Shown here in pieces: positions 34,004-46,867 of a DNA stretch of 64,000 nt. A model generated the notes under the pieces. It did not search any database. It worked only from the letters and a program-made list of their open reading frames with translations, and was not told the origin of the DNA. The translations under genes and the position numbers were made by a program. This DNA comes from Ornithodoros turicata (Eukaryota > Arthropoda > Arachnida > Ixodida > Argasidae), in assembly GCF_037126465.1 (NCBI RefSeq), contig NC_088210.1, forward strand, positions 21,353,511-21,417,510. Reading direction: 5' to 3'. The stretch's first letter is position 1, and each line of letters opens with the position of its first letter.

Positions 34004-35483
34004 GGTGGAAGATTTGGTTAAACAAAAATGTCTTATTACGCATATTCCCAACGGCAACTAATGACGAAGGAGAGCATCTCCATATCTGCTGAGTCATCCT
34101 GCTAGCCGTCCCAAGTATATTAATTGGCGTTCTTCCCACCGCGGCCCTAAAAGGTCGTTGGAAGCCAATCAGGACAGGAAGGCGCTAATATTGCGCGCGG
34201 TAAATATATCAATGAGCCCCTTCCTCCTTTCTCTCTGATAGGCCCGCGTCAAAGGGAAGCTTAATCACAATCCACGGCTTCGTATATTAGGGTTTCGAAA
34301 TATTCTCATTTGCGGGAAAGTGGCGGTCTTATACTCTTGTGCTCGCGTTGCCTCAGCGTGGATCCTCATCAGATGCCGGAGATCCTTTAAAAGCAATGGG
34401 CTCTGTTATTGTTTATTTTTGCATCGTTTTTTTTCTTCCTGCAATATTTTTGTACATTTTTTTTCTGTTTTCTGCTTTGTCTAGGAGAGAAATGTTGATC
34501 ATCTCTGTAGCAGGGCTGCTTAAAGTAAATATTTGCTGCTCTACTCTAGCAACTTTCGCTTAGTCACATTATGTCACGTACTTAGTGACATATTTTAAAT
34601 ATATTTTTTATAGTATCCTGTACATGTCTGGTCTACAGCAGCGCGTTTGGTGGACTGCCTTATGCGAGCGAATGTAAGCTATTCGACTGAAACGCAAGTG
34701 AAGTGCCAAAGAAACATCACGGTGTATACGGAAGTACAATACAAATTCCTTCGTTGGTTTTGAGTTTACCAGCGAACTGAGCAAAAAGCACAAGAAACAC
34801 ACAGACAAACAAACAGGAGAAAGAAAACAGGCGATCATCCGGTCAGTAACACCGTACAGTAAAAGAATATATATATTCAGTGAGATGCTTTTCGAGCACA
34901 CATTTACTTTGTCAGTTTGAGGTTGAGTGCTACAAAAAATAAATAAAAACGAATAGTAAAAAATGAAAAGGGGAACAAGGCGAAATTGAATTTCTCCTCT
35001 CTCCCTTTTACTCTGTCAGTTGAGATCTACCACGATAGCTACATTGTAGAGTGCAGAGCAGACATAATTGACTTCCACACCTGTCGCCCACTGACCGACG
35101 CAACCTTGGCAGTTATTCCCACTAAAACGCGTTTCTAGCCACGCTGCCTGGCATCTGTCTGGGAGTCTGACCGTTCCTAGCTTTCAGTTTCCGTATCGGT
35201 TAACAAGTCCTTTGCCACAGGTTCACACATTCCCCCTTTTTTTTTTCCCTTGCTGCGGAGCGTTCATGCAGACGCAAAAGAGCGACCGATCCACTGCAGG
35301 CGACATCTAGGGAGCCATCTAGGGACAGCACGCGCTCATCTAGTGAGTATTTCCCCGGCGGCCATATTGACGTAGAGAGCAAGGAGCAGCGGTCCTCGCC
35401 TCCCTTGGTTGCTTCCTGCTGCCGGTGCGAAGAGCGTTGTACCGTTATTTGCTCGTGTGGTGAACTTCGTCTGGTGGATCGGG

Positions 35484-35529
35484 ATGTTCATGCTTCAAAC
35501 GTGGATACCGCAAACAACCGCCGGACCGG
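35484..35529 (+). other. Candidate first coding exon, weak
   Basis: ATG at 35484 opens MFMLQTWIPQTTAGPG and meets a strong donor GTAAGT at 35530 after GC-rich, promoter-like sequence (35390-35480). It ends in phase 1, which does not fit the GoLoco exon of the RAP1GAP gene, so it cannot simply be joined to it. Perhaps a 5' exon of an unseen gene. Confidence 0.22.
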
Positions 35530-36278
35530 GTAAGTGCCATTTTCTTGGGCCTTTCGGAAACCACCGATCGAAGTGAATATAGACGGGGTACAAAGTGCGT
35601 TCTCGCAGTGGGTCGTTCGAACGGGTGGTGGGGAACGATCGCGAGAAGGCATTTAAAAGTAAGTGACCCGACAACGATAGTTGACGGTGTCGTCTGCTGC
35701 GAAGCGCCTGTGTGATTTCATTGTGCGTGAGGAGTGTCATAAGCGCCGGTTCGCTACGGCTATGTTGTACGCGGTCTGCACCGCGACAATTCCTATTTTG
35801 GACAAAATGACGCGCTGCATGTGTCATGTTGCTCTTGCTGTACTCGCACATGTGATCCGATCCGGGCCCCGCTAATTTTTGTACCCTTTGCAAGAACTCT
35901 ACGGTAGGGGCATCATTGTTAGTTGAATTTTGGCGATAATTAACTGTTATTATTATTATTATTTATTTATTTATTGATTTATTTTAGTCCTTGTTGAACG
36001 CGTGACTTCGAGGATCATTTTCTCGTTTCTTCCTGTGTGCAGGGCCGATGCTAGGGGTGCGCGGGGCCTGAAGCAAAGGCACATCGCGGGGTCTGTTTCA
36101 CACGATGAAGTGCATAATTGATATTTAAAAAAAAAAGAAGTAATCTCTGGTTGAGGACTTCGTGCGCGGGGCCTATGCAAGCGCGGGGCCTAAGGCGCCC
36201 CCCCCCCCCCCCCTATCATCGGCCCTGCCCGTGTGGATTAAGGAAACTATAATAAACTAGGATGCAACGGGTTCTCTA

Positions 36279-36565
36279 CACTCTAAGAAAAAAGGGTGTG
36301 AAAAGGTGGTAACTTCTACAGTTACCACCTAGGTCAACATAGCGTCTGATAAAGGGTGTAAAAGGGTGGTAAAAGCAATTATCACATATACAAACTGCTA
36401 CAAGAAGGCGTACGCCGAACTCGCTCACCGAATCAGAAGCGGTAACCCTATCATTCGTAGGTAGCAGGTAGAACTTTGCAACCTTTTACGCAGAACATAT
36501 GCGACAATTGTTACCTCATAAAAGGTGTAACTGCTCCACCCTTTTTTTTTTTCTTTCTAAGAGTG
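36279..36565. mobile_element. MITE with CACTCTAAG ends
   Basis: Left CACTCTAAGAAAAAAGGGTG and right CACCC, T-run, TTTCTAAGAGTG are inverted. Interior has GTGGTAAC/GTTACCAC repeats. The tips resemble the CACTCTTAA ends of the large foldback family, but the interior is unrelated. Confidence 0.6.
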
Positions 36566-37805
36566 CAATTACTACAGTTGATCACCTTTAACACGTTTAT
36601 TGTTTCACAAGGTGTTATGTTTACTTACGCTCTATAAACTGTTCCTCTGGTTTCCCTGTCGTGCTTGCGACAAGGAAGAATTACCAACTTGGCACGCTTA
36701 ACAGCGATCTTCGTTTCGCTTCTTTCTGCAATCAATCCTGCTGATGACTGTGCTTTAACGTGTCATCTGCACGTGGGAGGCAAAAGGGTCTGCAGCCACA
36801 GGACGTTATAATGTTTTCGCCGAATATTCCATAAAGACGTACTTGTAGTTGTCGCGAGAATATAGTCTTAACCATGTTTGTGACGCAACTATTATTTACA
36901 TCTCTTACGCAGCTGTGTACGTGTAAGGTTCAATGCTTCTGCACTGACTTCCGATCCGAGTTGCATGCCGCAAAAGCAACGCGGTCATCGCTACTGTACG
37001 GCTGGTGTTGACGTTGAGGAACTCGCGTTTGTCAGACACGAAGGGGCGAGGCAAAACTGGTTTCCACCTTCTCTTTCTTTTTGGAAACAGCGTTATTATT
37101 ATTATTTTTTAATAGCACCGAGTGAATTATGCCCAGAATAAAATACCAACAGACCCCACCCTGTGGTGTTGGCTACTTCGCAAATGACGCGGTCAACGCT
37201 TCAACGCGCGCGGTCACACGGACAAACCTCATCACACCTAGCTAATGCAACCCGCTGCAACATTATCGCGCATACGAGAACCTCTTTCTGAGCACAGATG
37301 TCACCTACGAGATTAGAACCGCCCTGAAAAGTGATACACGTGAGAGATAAGAGACGGAAGACGCAACACGTTCCAGATGTGTACAGCTTGCTTGTAGACT
37401 GTGGCTGCATGCGTCACTTCCGCATTTCGCCTGCTCTTCGTACCAAAGGTGGGATCGACCGGCATGCAAAGGGAAAACAGAAGCGAGAACGGCCCCTGCG
37501 GGACATTATTAACCCGCAACCATCAATTGGTGCACACACACGCACGGAATCTGTTGGAGGAAAAAAAAAGAAAAAGAAAACAAAAAAAACAAGGCACTCT
37601 AAAAATCGGTGGAGCAGCGCGCTCCAGGCCATGTACGCATTGCTTTCCTGGTTGGAGAGAGTTCTCCAATCTGCAAGAAAGCATGTCGTTGTTATGACTG
37701 CTTCTGGCGGAGAAGGTTATCTGCTCACGCAAATGGAATGACGCTGTATCTTCTTTGGATTGTTGGAAAGCTGTATTCCGTCGTCTGTTTTTTTTTTTTT
37801 TTTGT

Positions 37806-38077
37806 TCCGTGTTTGCGCCGCGAAGCAACTGTGGCTATATGAGCGGCGTACAGACGTGGACATATGGAGAGAGGACAGCAGGAAAGAATGAAGACAGGGA
37901 ACTGTGCTGACATTCGTCTGGAAGGTCTTCGGAAGAACCCAGGGAAAACCTCGTCACTTCCCCGTGTCACTTCCCAGTCTCGGCGTGGAAAGCGATCATC
38001 CTATAACCACTCTGACACGGGAGCTAGTCGTCTGTTTGAAAAGCACATACAATCCGTACAACAACAACAACAATAAA
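37806..38077 (+). mobile_element. SINE-like retroposon, copy 3
   Basis: GCGCCGCGAAGCAACTGTGG through GGAAGAACCCAGGG, ending in a CAA-repeat and ATAAATGATGAC. This copy shows the 3' tail of the family, (AAC)n followed by ATAAATGATG. Confidence 0.6.
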
Positions 38078-38417
38078 TGATGACGATCCGTACAATGCGA
38101 TTATATAAGGTCTGACTATTTCGGGTTAGATGCCTTTCCCAGGTTCAGGGAAGGGAAAAATCGATTGCTACTTTATTATGGGGAATTTGGCTGAAATCGG
38201 GTGCTGTTGGTATACGTTCCGGTGTTGTCCAGCAAGCGGCACCACGTGTCGAAACGTCAAGTGTGCTTCGAATAGTTATTGTTTCAGTCGACTAATACTT
38301 ATATCAGACGTGCGTATAGTTTGCTTACAACTAGTGTTCGTGATAAGTGACACAACGCGATACGTGATTGGAATTCGGGGAGAAATCGTGTTTATAACCC
38401 GAAAACTCCGACCCTAC

Positions 38418-38537
38418 AATCTTAAAACATAACTTCAGCGCAAAGCACGATCCCAGCCAACCGTCATCCCGAACGACATTGTTCTCTCGCCTGGTTTGTT
38501 CTGTGCTATGTGGTGAAGTTCATTTTAAAGAGTGCAT
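38418..38537. mobile_element. CACTCTT foldback family, internal-deletion copy
   Basis: Left part AACTTCAGCGCAAAGCACGA and AGCCAACCGTCATC joined to right part TGCTATGTGGTGAAGTTC and TTTTAAAGAGTG, with the palindrome centre missing. Confidence 0.5.
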
Positions 38538-38749
38538 TGCTGTGCATACGCTGCTGTGCGGGAGCAATACCTCGGCCATTGCAGGAATTGTACGGTGGAT
38601 GATGTCCTGCATCCCAGGGGCCCTTTCACGGAAGGACTCTCCAAAATTCGCAGCCTCGTCTGCTTTCTCCAGGAATCTGGCCTCGCTCAAAGGCTACGAG
38701 TACCTCCTCGCACTTCTCACCAATTCTGGCAATGACTGCCCTGCACTGT

Positions 38750-38985
38750 TAATATAGAACTTCACCACATAGGACGCTCCTGGCCAACCACCATACCGAA
38801 TGATATCATTCTGTGTCACGATTCGTTCAAAACAGGGGGAGGAGCCTATCTGGGACAAGCATAATGTGCCCCAGATAGGCACCTCCTCCCGTTTTCAGCA
38901 AATAAGGATTCAGAATGATATCATTCGGAATGACGGTTGGCTAAAACCGTGCTATGTGGTGCCGTTCTGTTTTAACAGTGTAGAT
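38750..38985. mobile_element. CACTCTT foldback family, diverged copy
   Basis: AACTTCACCACATAGGACGC and GGCCAACCACCAT at the left; GACGGTTGGCTAAAACC and GTGCTATGTGGTG at the right; centre CCTATCTGGG/CCCAGATAGG is a different hairpin from the family consensus. Confidence 0.55.
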
Positions 38986-39229
38986 CTCAACTTTTGGCCG
39001 TCATCATTCCTTCATCTGTTATCATATCATCTCATCTCATCCTGGCTACAGTCGTGACGCAGCCCACATAAGTGAGGCCAACAACGGCAAGCCGGTCTTC
39101 GTCACCACCACCATCTGTTTTAAGAGTGCAGAAAAGAGTGGGGCTTTACAAACTACCTAATAATCATTTTCTTATTTCTTCGTTCACTTTGGTTACGGAT
39201 CTTAGACTTTTCAGTTCATTTGGTAACTG

Positions 39230-39437
39230 CACTCTTAAAAATGAACTTCACCGCATAGCACGCTCCTAGCCAACCATTATCTCGAATGATATCGTTATCT
39301 TCCCTGATTTGCTGAAAACGGAAGGCGTACGCCTTTTTTGTGACAATTATGAACAGCATAAGTGTCACAAAAAAGGCATTCGAGATTATGGTTGGCTATA
39401 GGAGCGTGCTATGCGGTGAAGTTCATTTTTAAGAGTG
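39230..39437. mobile_element. CACTCTT foldback family copy
   Basis: Full ends, CACTCTTAAAAATGAACTTC to TTTTTAAGAGTG, flanked by TG on both sides. The right arm lacks part of the interior (after AAAAGGC it jumps to ATTCGAGA), so 208 rather than about 250 bp. Confidence 0.8.
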
Positions 39438-41095
39438 TGCTCAAACTGTTGTAGCACGATTGATTGATTGATTTGTAAAAGAAAAAAATTGAGATGTTAG
39501 TTCCGGGCCACTCTGGACTGGCTACTCCAGGACGCGTTATTCGGAAAAGGAAGCGAAACTACACAAATCTATACACTTTGAAACGGAATGGATGAAAACA
39601 TCGCCACCGATCGATGAGCCATCGCCAAGCCACCACCAAGTTGGTGGTGATGTTGTAAGCAGCTTTTCGTTATTGGCCTCGGGAGAAAGTGTCATCCTGT
39701 GCACCTGCAAATCGCTCGAAACAAAATTATCTGAACCATCGAATTTTGCTGAGAGAAGCTGAATGGACCGGCACAAATCAAATATCCTGGAAACGTTGCA
39801 TCTGAATCATTCATGAAGTCCGTCTAGAAACCAACCTAGTTCCCCTGAGGTTGACATGAAGGCGGACTCGCGCCAAGGAAAGCGCCGAGTTCTCGTCTGT
39901 GCTGCAATGTATACAGACACATGTCCGCTGTAAACGAAATACGTGCGACCATGCGCCTGACCGTTCTATTGAAACTGTATACACCGCGCGAAATAACGTT
40001 GAGGTATGTTATAACAGACACGAGATTTACTCATAATGCTCTGCGTGGTGGAATGTGTGACGTAGGCAGAGAGTACGAGGGACACGAGAGGAAATATGGT
40101 TTTGGGATAGGGCTTTAATTTTTAAGAGAATATCATAAAAAATACAGATTTTTGTCAGTGTGTTCGTTCACACGGAGTCTCGTTTTACTCGAATTGTCGA
40201 ATTACGAATTCTCGCAATTTTCCAACTTTCGCTTTATTCGAATCCTCAGATTACGAATTCTCGCTTTTTTCGCAAAACAGCTTACGTGTCCAAAAACCCA
40301 AAGCATCAGCGGTTTGGCTTCTGAGCATGCGCAGTGGCGACTACGCTATTTATTTGCGGCATTATCGTGATCGTCATAATGCAAAAAAAAAAAAAGAGAG
40401 AGAGAAAGAAAAAGAACTTGCTTGATCTCCACTCCTAGGGGAGGGGGATGAATAAACTGGGGAGCAATTAGAGCTTCTATAGTCTTCTGCAATGCCGTTG
40501 CTCCCCCTTGTAGTCCCCTATACCTTGAAACCTTACTCCCCAGCAGTGCAAGTAGTCCCTAAACCTGGCATAAATTATCACGCATTTACTCCCGGAAGGG
40601 TCTAATTGTGGTCGAAGCTAAAGGGACTAAAGTTATTCCTTCTTCTTCTTGTTCTTCTTCTTTTTTTTTTTCCAGTGCAGCTCCGTACGGAACACAAGCT
40701 TACATTCCATGCGTCTGTTATTTTGTGTCCGTGTCAACGAACAATTTTTGTCGTATCGTTCGGGTGCTGATTAAACGCGCGGCAGACGGCTTCGTTATTG
40801 CGGATCTGCCCCTGCTATACGCGCTCTTTCGACATGCACAAGAAAGTGAGCATGAAGGCGGTTGAGACAATGGCTCTGCATGAGAAACACGTGCCCATAC
40901 AAACTGCGACACGAAATGCACAACCAACGCGGCTACGCGTCGCAGATCTTTTGGCGGCAGATGTCTGGAGCGCAAGTGTAACTGCCCAATATGCACGCAT
41001 GCACTTTTAATGAACACTCCGTCTATAGACGGCTGTTCTTTATGCTATTCGTACGCAATGCAACGTACGCAAACATTACAACGCGCTGGTGCCTA

Positions 41096-41344
41096 CACTC
41101 TTAAAAATGAACTTCACCGCATAGCACGCTCCTAGCCAACCATAACCTCGAATGATATCGTTATCTGCCCTGATTTGTTGAAAACGGGAGGCGTACGCCT
41201 TTTTTGTGACACTTATGCTGTTCATAATTGTCACAAAAAAGGCGTACGCCTCCCGTTTTCAACAAATCAGGGTAGATAACGATATCATTCGAGATGATGG
41301 TTGGCTAAGAGCGTGCTATGCGGTGAAGTTCAGTTTTAAGAGTG
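41096..41344. mobile_element. CACTCTT foldback family, near-consensus copy
   Basis: 249 bp, almost perfectly self-complementary. Order in the left arm: CACTCTTAAAAATGAACTTC, CACCGCATAGCACGCTCC, AGCCAACCATAACCTCGAAT, GATATCGTTATC, TGATTTGTTGAAAACGGGAG, GCGTACGCCTTTTTTGTGAC; the right arm is the reverse complement. The loop is about 17 bp around TATGCTGTTCATA. Flanked by TA on both sides. No coding capacity. Confidence 0.9.
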
Positions 41345-42069
41345 TACATGTACGTTATTAGTGTGCCAGTATAGCAGAAAAAAAAAGCACTGTCACGATA
41401 TACGAAAGATTGCATAAAAAATAAATAAGAAAAAAAAAGTTGGAAAAACGTGCCGTCCTGAAGCAGCCAGTGGTTCGTACAATTCCTATAGAGAGAGGCG
41501 CAGTTTCCCGGAAATATTCCCTTCCGGGTGGCTCTGTCCGCCATTTCCTTCGCGTGATGATCCTCGCTTTCAAAAGAGGAAGAGGGATTTCTAGGAACAT
41601 CAATGAAAGAAACTCCGTCACCGCAGCCGCTACATCTCCGCCGAAGATCGCCCCTTTCCGCGGCTTGATCGCGGTGGTGTAATTGCGGTATCGCAGTTTC
41701 GGTTTTTAGCAAACCGGGGATATCTGCCGAGAGGGAAACCAGATATCAAGGAAGCGTCGGATAACGTAGATGAAAACGCATCGAGCTGTCAGCGCGTTTA
41801 GCAGAAATGGTCTATTGAAGTCATATAGGAGCCACATGTTCGTCAACGACAAAAGTTTCAACGACAGAATGGCCTTCAAATCACGTTTTTTCTTTTTTTT
41901 GTCTAGTGATGGCTGAAAGGTTGTGACATTTTGAGAGTATTGAAGAGAAAAAGAGATTTTTCTTTTTTTTTTACGTGATACATACTCTGGAATACAGTAT
42001 TTACGCATCTGTTTTCCTTAACTTTGCTTCGCACATGCGACTTTGGATCACACAAAGCCGTCACTCATA

Positions 42070-42115
42070 CATCGATACACATAACAACAACAACAACAAC
42101 AACAATAAATGAAGA
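42070..42115 (+). mobile_element. SINE tail fragment
   Basis: (AAC)n followed by AATAAATGAAG, the same tail as the copy ending at 38077. Confidence 0.4.
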
Positions 42116-42421
42116 AGAAGTGGTGATAAGCCTGCGTTAAAACAAATAGAAAATGAAAGAAACGGAAAAGTAGACGAATGTAAGTATACCGTGCCACACA
42201 ATTCTATTGTGCCGCAAAATAATCTTGGAAGTGACTCGCCAAAGACGATATTAAAAAAAAAAACATTCAATTGTTTTGTTTTGTTTTCAATTGTTCAATT
42301 CAATTGTTTTTCAACAAATTGTTTTTTGTTTTTGTTTTTCTTGTTAGCTGCAATGCTTTGCTTAGTCTTTTCCCCACATTTCCGGAGTCCTAAATACTGT
42401 TTCCTAAATACTGTTGGTCCG

Positions 42422-42634
42422 TCAGGTGTACTTGCAACACCTTCCAGTTTTGATCAATCTGACAGCTTGAGGACACATTGCAACATTTTGTTTGCCTCTG
42501 CGACTTGAGACTGTACCGGGTCCACGTCGAAGGTTGTGGACGCGTATTGTACTTATGGGCAACGCACACTTTGGTGCACTGAAACGTTTTCTGAAGACAT
42601 TGACGCCTCCATTGCTGTCAACATACGCCAACAT
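42422..42634 (-). pseudogene. Transposon helix-turn-helix fragment, tentative
   Basis: Minus-strand frame reading VNVFRKRFSAPKCALPISTI, then RVHNLRRGPGTVSSRRGKQNV. The pattern (Arg-Phe, Pro, Thr-Ile-Arg, Gly-Thr-Val, Arg-Arg-Gly) resembles the N-terminal DNA-binding region of mobile elements common in arthropods. Flanking reading frame is broken. Could be chance. Confidence 0.3.
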
Positions 42635-43274
42635 TGTTCATACTCAGCCGCTTAGCTCGATCGACAGCACATTTCACATTTTTCACGAGCGAGCAAATAT
42701 GAGGATAGTCTGAAGCTTCCAGTATAGTGATGAGATGGAACGCGAAAGAAAATAATCGGAACAATCTTAGAAGATTTGCATCACAACGGCCGTTCTACAT
42801 TCTTCCCATTGAGATTCAAGGGAGGAAGCGGGAAAGCATGATGGTATATATATATATAATGCGAGCCTTTCGAAATGCAAATTCCACGAAATATTGCCAA
42901 GGAAAGTCTGTGTTAGAAAATAGAAGTGGGCCGAATCAGCCCTTGGCCTCTTGTATAGATATTCAGGGGTGTTACTCCAGCTAAATACTTCGTTGCTGGC
43001 GCAACCAGCTTTTTGTAATTGTGACAGCCTCCCTTTGAAATATGTATAATAGAGGAACGTAGTGGAATGTGGGGCATAATTCAATTTACGTAGAGGAAGT
43101 TCTTTTCCAGAAGTGCACAAAAAAAAAAAGAAAAAGAAGAAGAAAATAATTGGAAATAGATTCACACGTAAGGTGAGGGAACTAATCTTTAAAAGAAGTT
43201 TTTGTTACAATGGCCACTCAGTTATCACAAGCCTGCATACCAATTGGTTGGCTTGCTTTGTTATATGTTCAGCT

Positions 43275-43330
43275 CTCGTTCGCTCGTTCGTCCGTCCGTC
43301 CGTCCGTTCGTTCGTTGGTTTCTCTCTCTC
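43275..43330 (+). repeat. CGTT/CGTC microsatellite
   Basis: Tetranucleotide run of CGTTCGCTCG, CGTCCGTC and CGTTCGTT units. Confidence 0.75.
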
Positions 43331-43399
43331 TTTCTTTCTTTCTTTGTTATTTGCAACTTCCTGCGTTGAGTTCACGGAGGTCACTGTGTGACGTTTTCT

Positions 43400-43795
43400 T
43401 TCTCCATAAGCTTTTGAACAATAAGGTCGATTCAAGTTGCCTTCTCTCTGACATATGTTTTCGATGCACTGCTCGTTCTAGTAAGACTCCTTTACTTTTT
43501 TACCCGTCCGTGTGTAACTCAATAGTACCTACTTCTCGAATGCAACTTTTGTATAATCAGATAGTGTGCGCGGATCTTGATATTTTCTCTAATTATAGAC
43601 AATTTAGGTCTGTATGCGTATCGATTATTTGTTAATTCCACAGTATTGTATAACTTGCGCCTATGTACTGTAACTAGCCTATGTAACTTGCCTATGTACT
43701 GTATCTGTATTTTGTAATTTTGACTGGTGCACTGCCTAGAAGGCCTCTGGCTGTTGGCAGGTACCGAACAAAAATAAACTCACTTATCACTTATC
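43400..43795 (+). mobile_element. LINE 3' end with reverse-transcriptase C-terminal remnant
   Basis: Frame reads LLNNKVDSSCLLSDICFRCT, ARSSKTPLLFYP, then YNQIVCADLDIFSNYRQFR before the stop near 43635. This is the usual C-terminus of jockey/I-type LINE polyproteins (a Leu-Leu-hydrophobic, Arg, Tyr-Asn...Asp-Ile-Phe pattern). The 3' region includes CTGCCTAGAAGGCCTCTGGC and GCAGGTACCGAAC, ending at AATAAACTCACTTATC. Truncated at its 5' side. Confidence 0.5.
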
Positions 43796-44624
43796 ACCTA
43801 CTTGAATCTGAAGCAGTATAGAACGACACGCCTTGTTTCGCTTTTCTTTATTATTCGCACAGCCACGAAGAAATGAAAGATTGAAAAAGAAAAAAAGCAT
43901 ACGTAAGGTACTTCGAGGTCAAATGGATTATATAACTAGGCATAACCGTCCGTCGGCAATATTTTCATGGTCGAGAAACCCTCCAGTAACGATATAGACA
44001 TTTCCAGTAGCTGCATTCAGGAACAAAGTAACGACATTGTATTCTGTGGTGAGCTTAGAGTGTTAAGAACCGATGTGGTGCTATACGTCAGTCCCACAAT
44101 GTGCTTATCTTATATACAGTCTGCTACATTGTGAACATGAACTTCGATTACCGAACTTCCTGTTTATTTTTCCTGTTTGCGCTGTGTGAGAAATGATCGA
44201 AAATGGTTTTGCCGAAAACCGCTCTTTCCAGGTTTCGAAAAAAAAAAAAAGAAAACAATAATAATTTTTCCGCCGAGTGTCTGAAAATATCATTGCCAGA
44301 TTGTCAAGTCTTTTTTTATTATTACTTTCTTTCCTTTTTCGTACATAGTGGCTGATAGCGAAAAGATCTAACTATTTCAGGATTTTTAAGAAAAACGAAA
44401 GAAGATAGAGAGGAGCGATCCCGAATTTTGCCCTAGAAAAAAAAAAAATAATAACAAAGAGAGAGAGAGAGAGGGAGAGAAAGAAAAGACACTATAGCTG
44501 CTTGCTGGAAGTAACCTCTTCCCTTCCCTCAAGTCTCTGTTTGTCTCGGCTATCGAGCGAAGGGCAGGGTACATTGTGAAGTCTGCCTTAAGGCTCGCAC
44601 TGCTGTATTTATTGTTTTGAATCC

Positions 44625-44720
44625 GTGTTAGCACCGCGAAGCAACTGTGGCTATGAGCGGTGTGCAGACGTTGGACAGATGGAGAGGGGACAGCAGGAAG
44701 GAGTGGAGGACAAGGGGGAT
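44625..44720 (+). mobile_element. SINE-like retroposon, copy 4, 3'-truncated
   Basis: CCGTGTTAGCACCGCGAAGC through CAGCAGGAAGGAGTGGAGG, then diverges. Confidence 0.55.
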
Positions 44721-44744
44721 TGCTGTATTTGGTCTACAGACTTT

Positions 44745-44960
44745 TGTCCTATTGCCTCATTAACTGGACTCGCTCATAAGTTGACCCCTGTTTGTTTGTG
44801 TTTTGGTGTGTGTGTGTGTGTCATGGACGTTTTGGGTTGCGTCATTTTGCCTTTTCTACTTTCTGTTCTATCCTGGTGTACTGAAGTAGCCTGCTCCGGC
44901 TTTGTCGAGACCCACATCTTCATATTTTTCATTTTTAAATCAATCAATCAATCAATCAAC
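44745..44960 (+). mobile_element. LINE-like tail ending in AATC repeat
   Basis: Non-coding stretch ending in AATCAATCAATCAATCAACC. Same terminal repeat as the tail at 19737. Confidence 0.35.
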
Positions 44961-45770
44961 CACGCCTCTTCCCTGCATCGCGGTGCATTGCATTTCTTCC
45001 GGAGGAATTAAATGAATTAAAGGCGTTAAATTTTCGACGTAGTTAAATGTCAATTTTCACATATTTACCGAAAAGCACAGTCGAAACAGAAACAGGTGAC
45101 GATTCGTATACTGGTCGAGCGTGCCTGCCAAGAACTCGTCCACGTATACAGCGACACGTTTACGTGCCTGCGTTTGGTCATTGTACGTAGGCGTGCTCTT
45201 AATATGAGTATCGCGATGCGTCACGCCCTTGCTCGACCCGTCCTTGTCGATGCCCTTGCACGACATACAATACATGGCCGACTGTGAGCAGTGTTCTGCA
45301 CAACCGTTGAAACGTCGACACCTTTCTCTTGTTTCGGGTCTCGAGTAAGGCGATTCCCCCTTTGTCAACTCACTGGGCGAGCCGCCCAGAATTCAGACAC
45401 CCAGGAGTTATCATCGGGAAAATACGTTACGCACAGAGAGGCGGAAATGCGAGCACGATGCTGCCGGAAAGGGAAGTACACGCATGGGGGGAATCCGTAA
45501 ATTGCATATTCCTTCAACGAATTGATTGTTTTACAGTTTTACGTATCGACAGGATGCGAGTAACAAACTTGAAGGTGTTGCAAAACGGAATGACGTACGA
45601 ACTGGCTGGAGGGTCGTATTGGAGGCTCGTGCGAGCCGAAAGGAACAACGAGTGTTGCCGACGGTATAAATCCGAGGGTACTGCAGACAAGTCATACTGG
45701 ATTGGAAGGTACCCTGTCCTGTTCGTATACGATAGTCAAACAAGTGTCTGCAGGATAAGTACATCCAGAC

Positions 45771-46217
45771 CACGACCTAATAGCGACCATGTCATAATCG
45801 GCAACCCCTATATGAGGAGCCAGTCTGCACGATCCGCGAGGAGCGCTACACATCTGCCAGCGACATCTACAACAGCAACAAACAACTTTATTTTTACAAC
45901 AGCGAGATCTACATCATGATTGAACATGATGTAGAACAGTGGAAATTTGAATTTTGAACGCGCAGATGCTGACATACGACTACCGTTGTAGATGACAGCA
46001 ACACCTTCTATGAAAACGCGCAGAATGATGATGATGATAATCAACTTTGGAAATAGCATCTCCCGTGGGACATCCACCGATTTTTCAAAAATACTAAGGT
46101 AAACTGAAGCACGAAGTATTGTAGAAATTAAGGAAGCAATAACAGGGCCGATGAGTAGCGCCGCCTCCAAATACGGCGCTAGGAAAGGGATGCCCATGGT
46201 CGTTATAACCTGTCGTG
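45771..46217. mobile_element. hAT-like MITE copy 2 with perfect 8-bp duplication
   Basis: Ends CACGACCTAATAGCGACCAT and ATGGTCGTTATAACCTGTCGTG; flanks ATCCAGAC at 45763-45770 and 46218-46225 are identical. About 447 bp, same family as 4497-4907 but inverted relative to it. It interrupts a plus-strand open frame that would otherwise look coding. Confidence 0.75.
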
Positions 46218-46867
46218 ATCCAGACATACCTATATACGTACCAAGAGACACTGAAGCTTGTGCTCTGACGAATGTGGAGCTCCACACAATACAGGAACCA
46301 CGTGCCAGCGGGCTTGCAGTGACAAGCGAGAATCTTTGCCCCTCCGAATGCTCACAATATGTTGACGACAATTCACGGATGAACTTTCGCTTCCAGTCCA
46401 ACAACAATGCCCTCCTGCCGTCAGAACCGCACATAAGTATATCCAATGCGACGTCCAGGAACCCACTGAGATAAGACGTTGCACGGTTCTGGTCGCTGGC
46501 CCTTGGCTAAGCAGCAAATTTGCGGACAACAAAATCACAGTCTCTGTCACGTTGATTTGGTTGGTTTATTTCTGTATAACTGTTTCGCTGTTCTCTTCGA
46601 ACCATCAGTTCTACATTTCATATGTCATACTAACTTCGTGTATTTGTTGTTATTCTTTCCGAAACGAAATTTCAAGATTTTTCTCCGGGACACTGGTCTC
46701 CTCTCTACCCCAGGGGCGTATTTAGGGGGGGGGGGGGGGGTCCGGATGTCCTGATTCCCCCCCCTCAATTCCAGACTTGAACATAGGGTTCAATGGACCA
46801 ATCCCAGCATGCACCTGCCCCCCCCCCCCCCTCCTCTCGGAAAAATCCTAGATCCGCCGTTGCTCTA

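Larger units (their letters stand above)
28322..35400. other. Repeat-rich intergenic region
   Basis: Upstream flank of the IBR-RING gene followed by a TGAGG minisatellite, a Penelope-like inverted repeat with hammerhead motif, foldback elements and an inverted SINE. A plus-strand open frame at 30840-31352 is GC-rich and proline-rich and looks like transposon or chance. I see no confident gene. Confidence 0.5.

Noticed and set aside
35484..35529. First exon of RAP1GAP
   Set aside because: It ends in phase 1, while the GoLoco exon begins in phase 0, so they cannot be joined directly.
45808..46446. 212-residue minus-strand open frame with hydrophobic segments
   Set aside because: Most of it is the hAT-like MITE, and the same peptide appears from the MITE copy in the ENaC intron.
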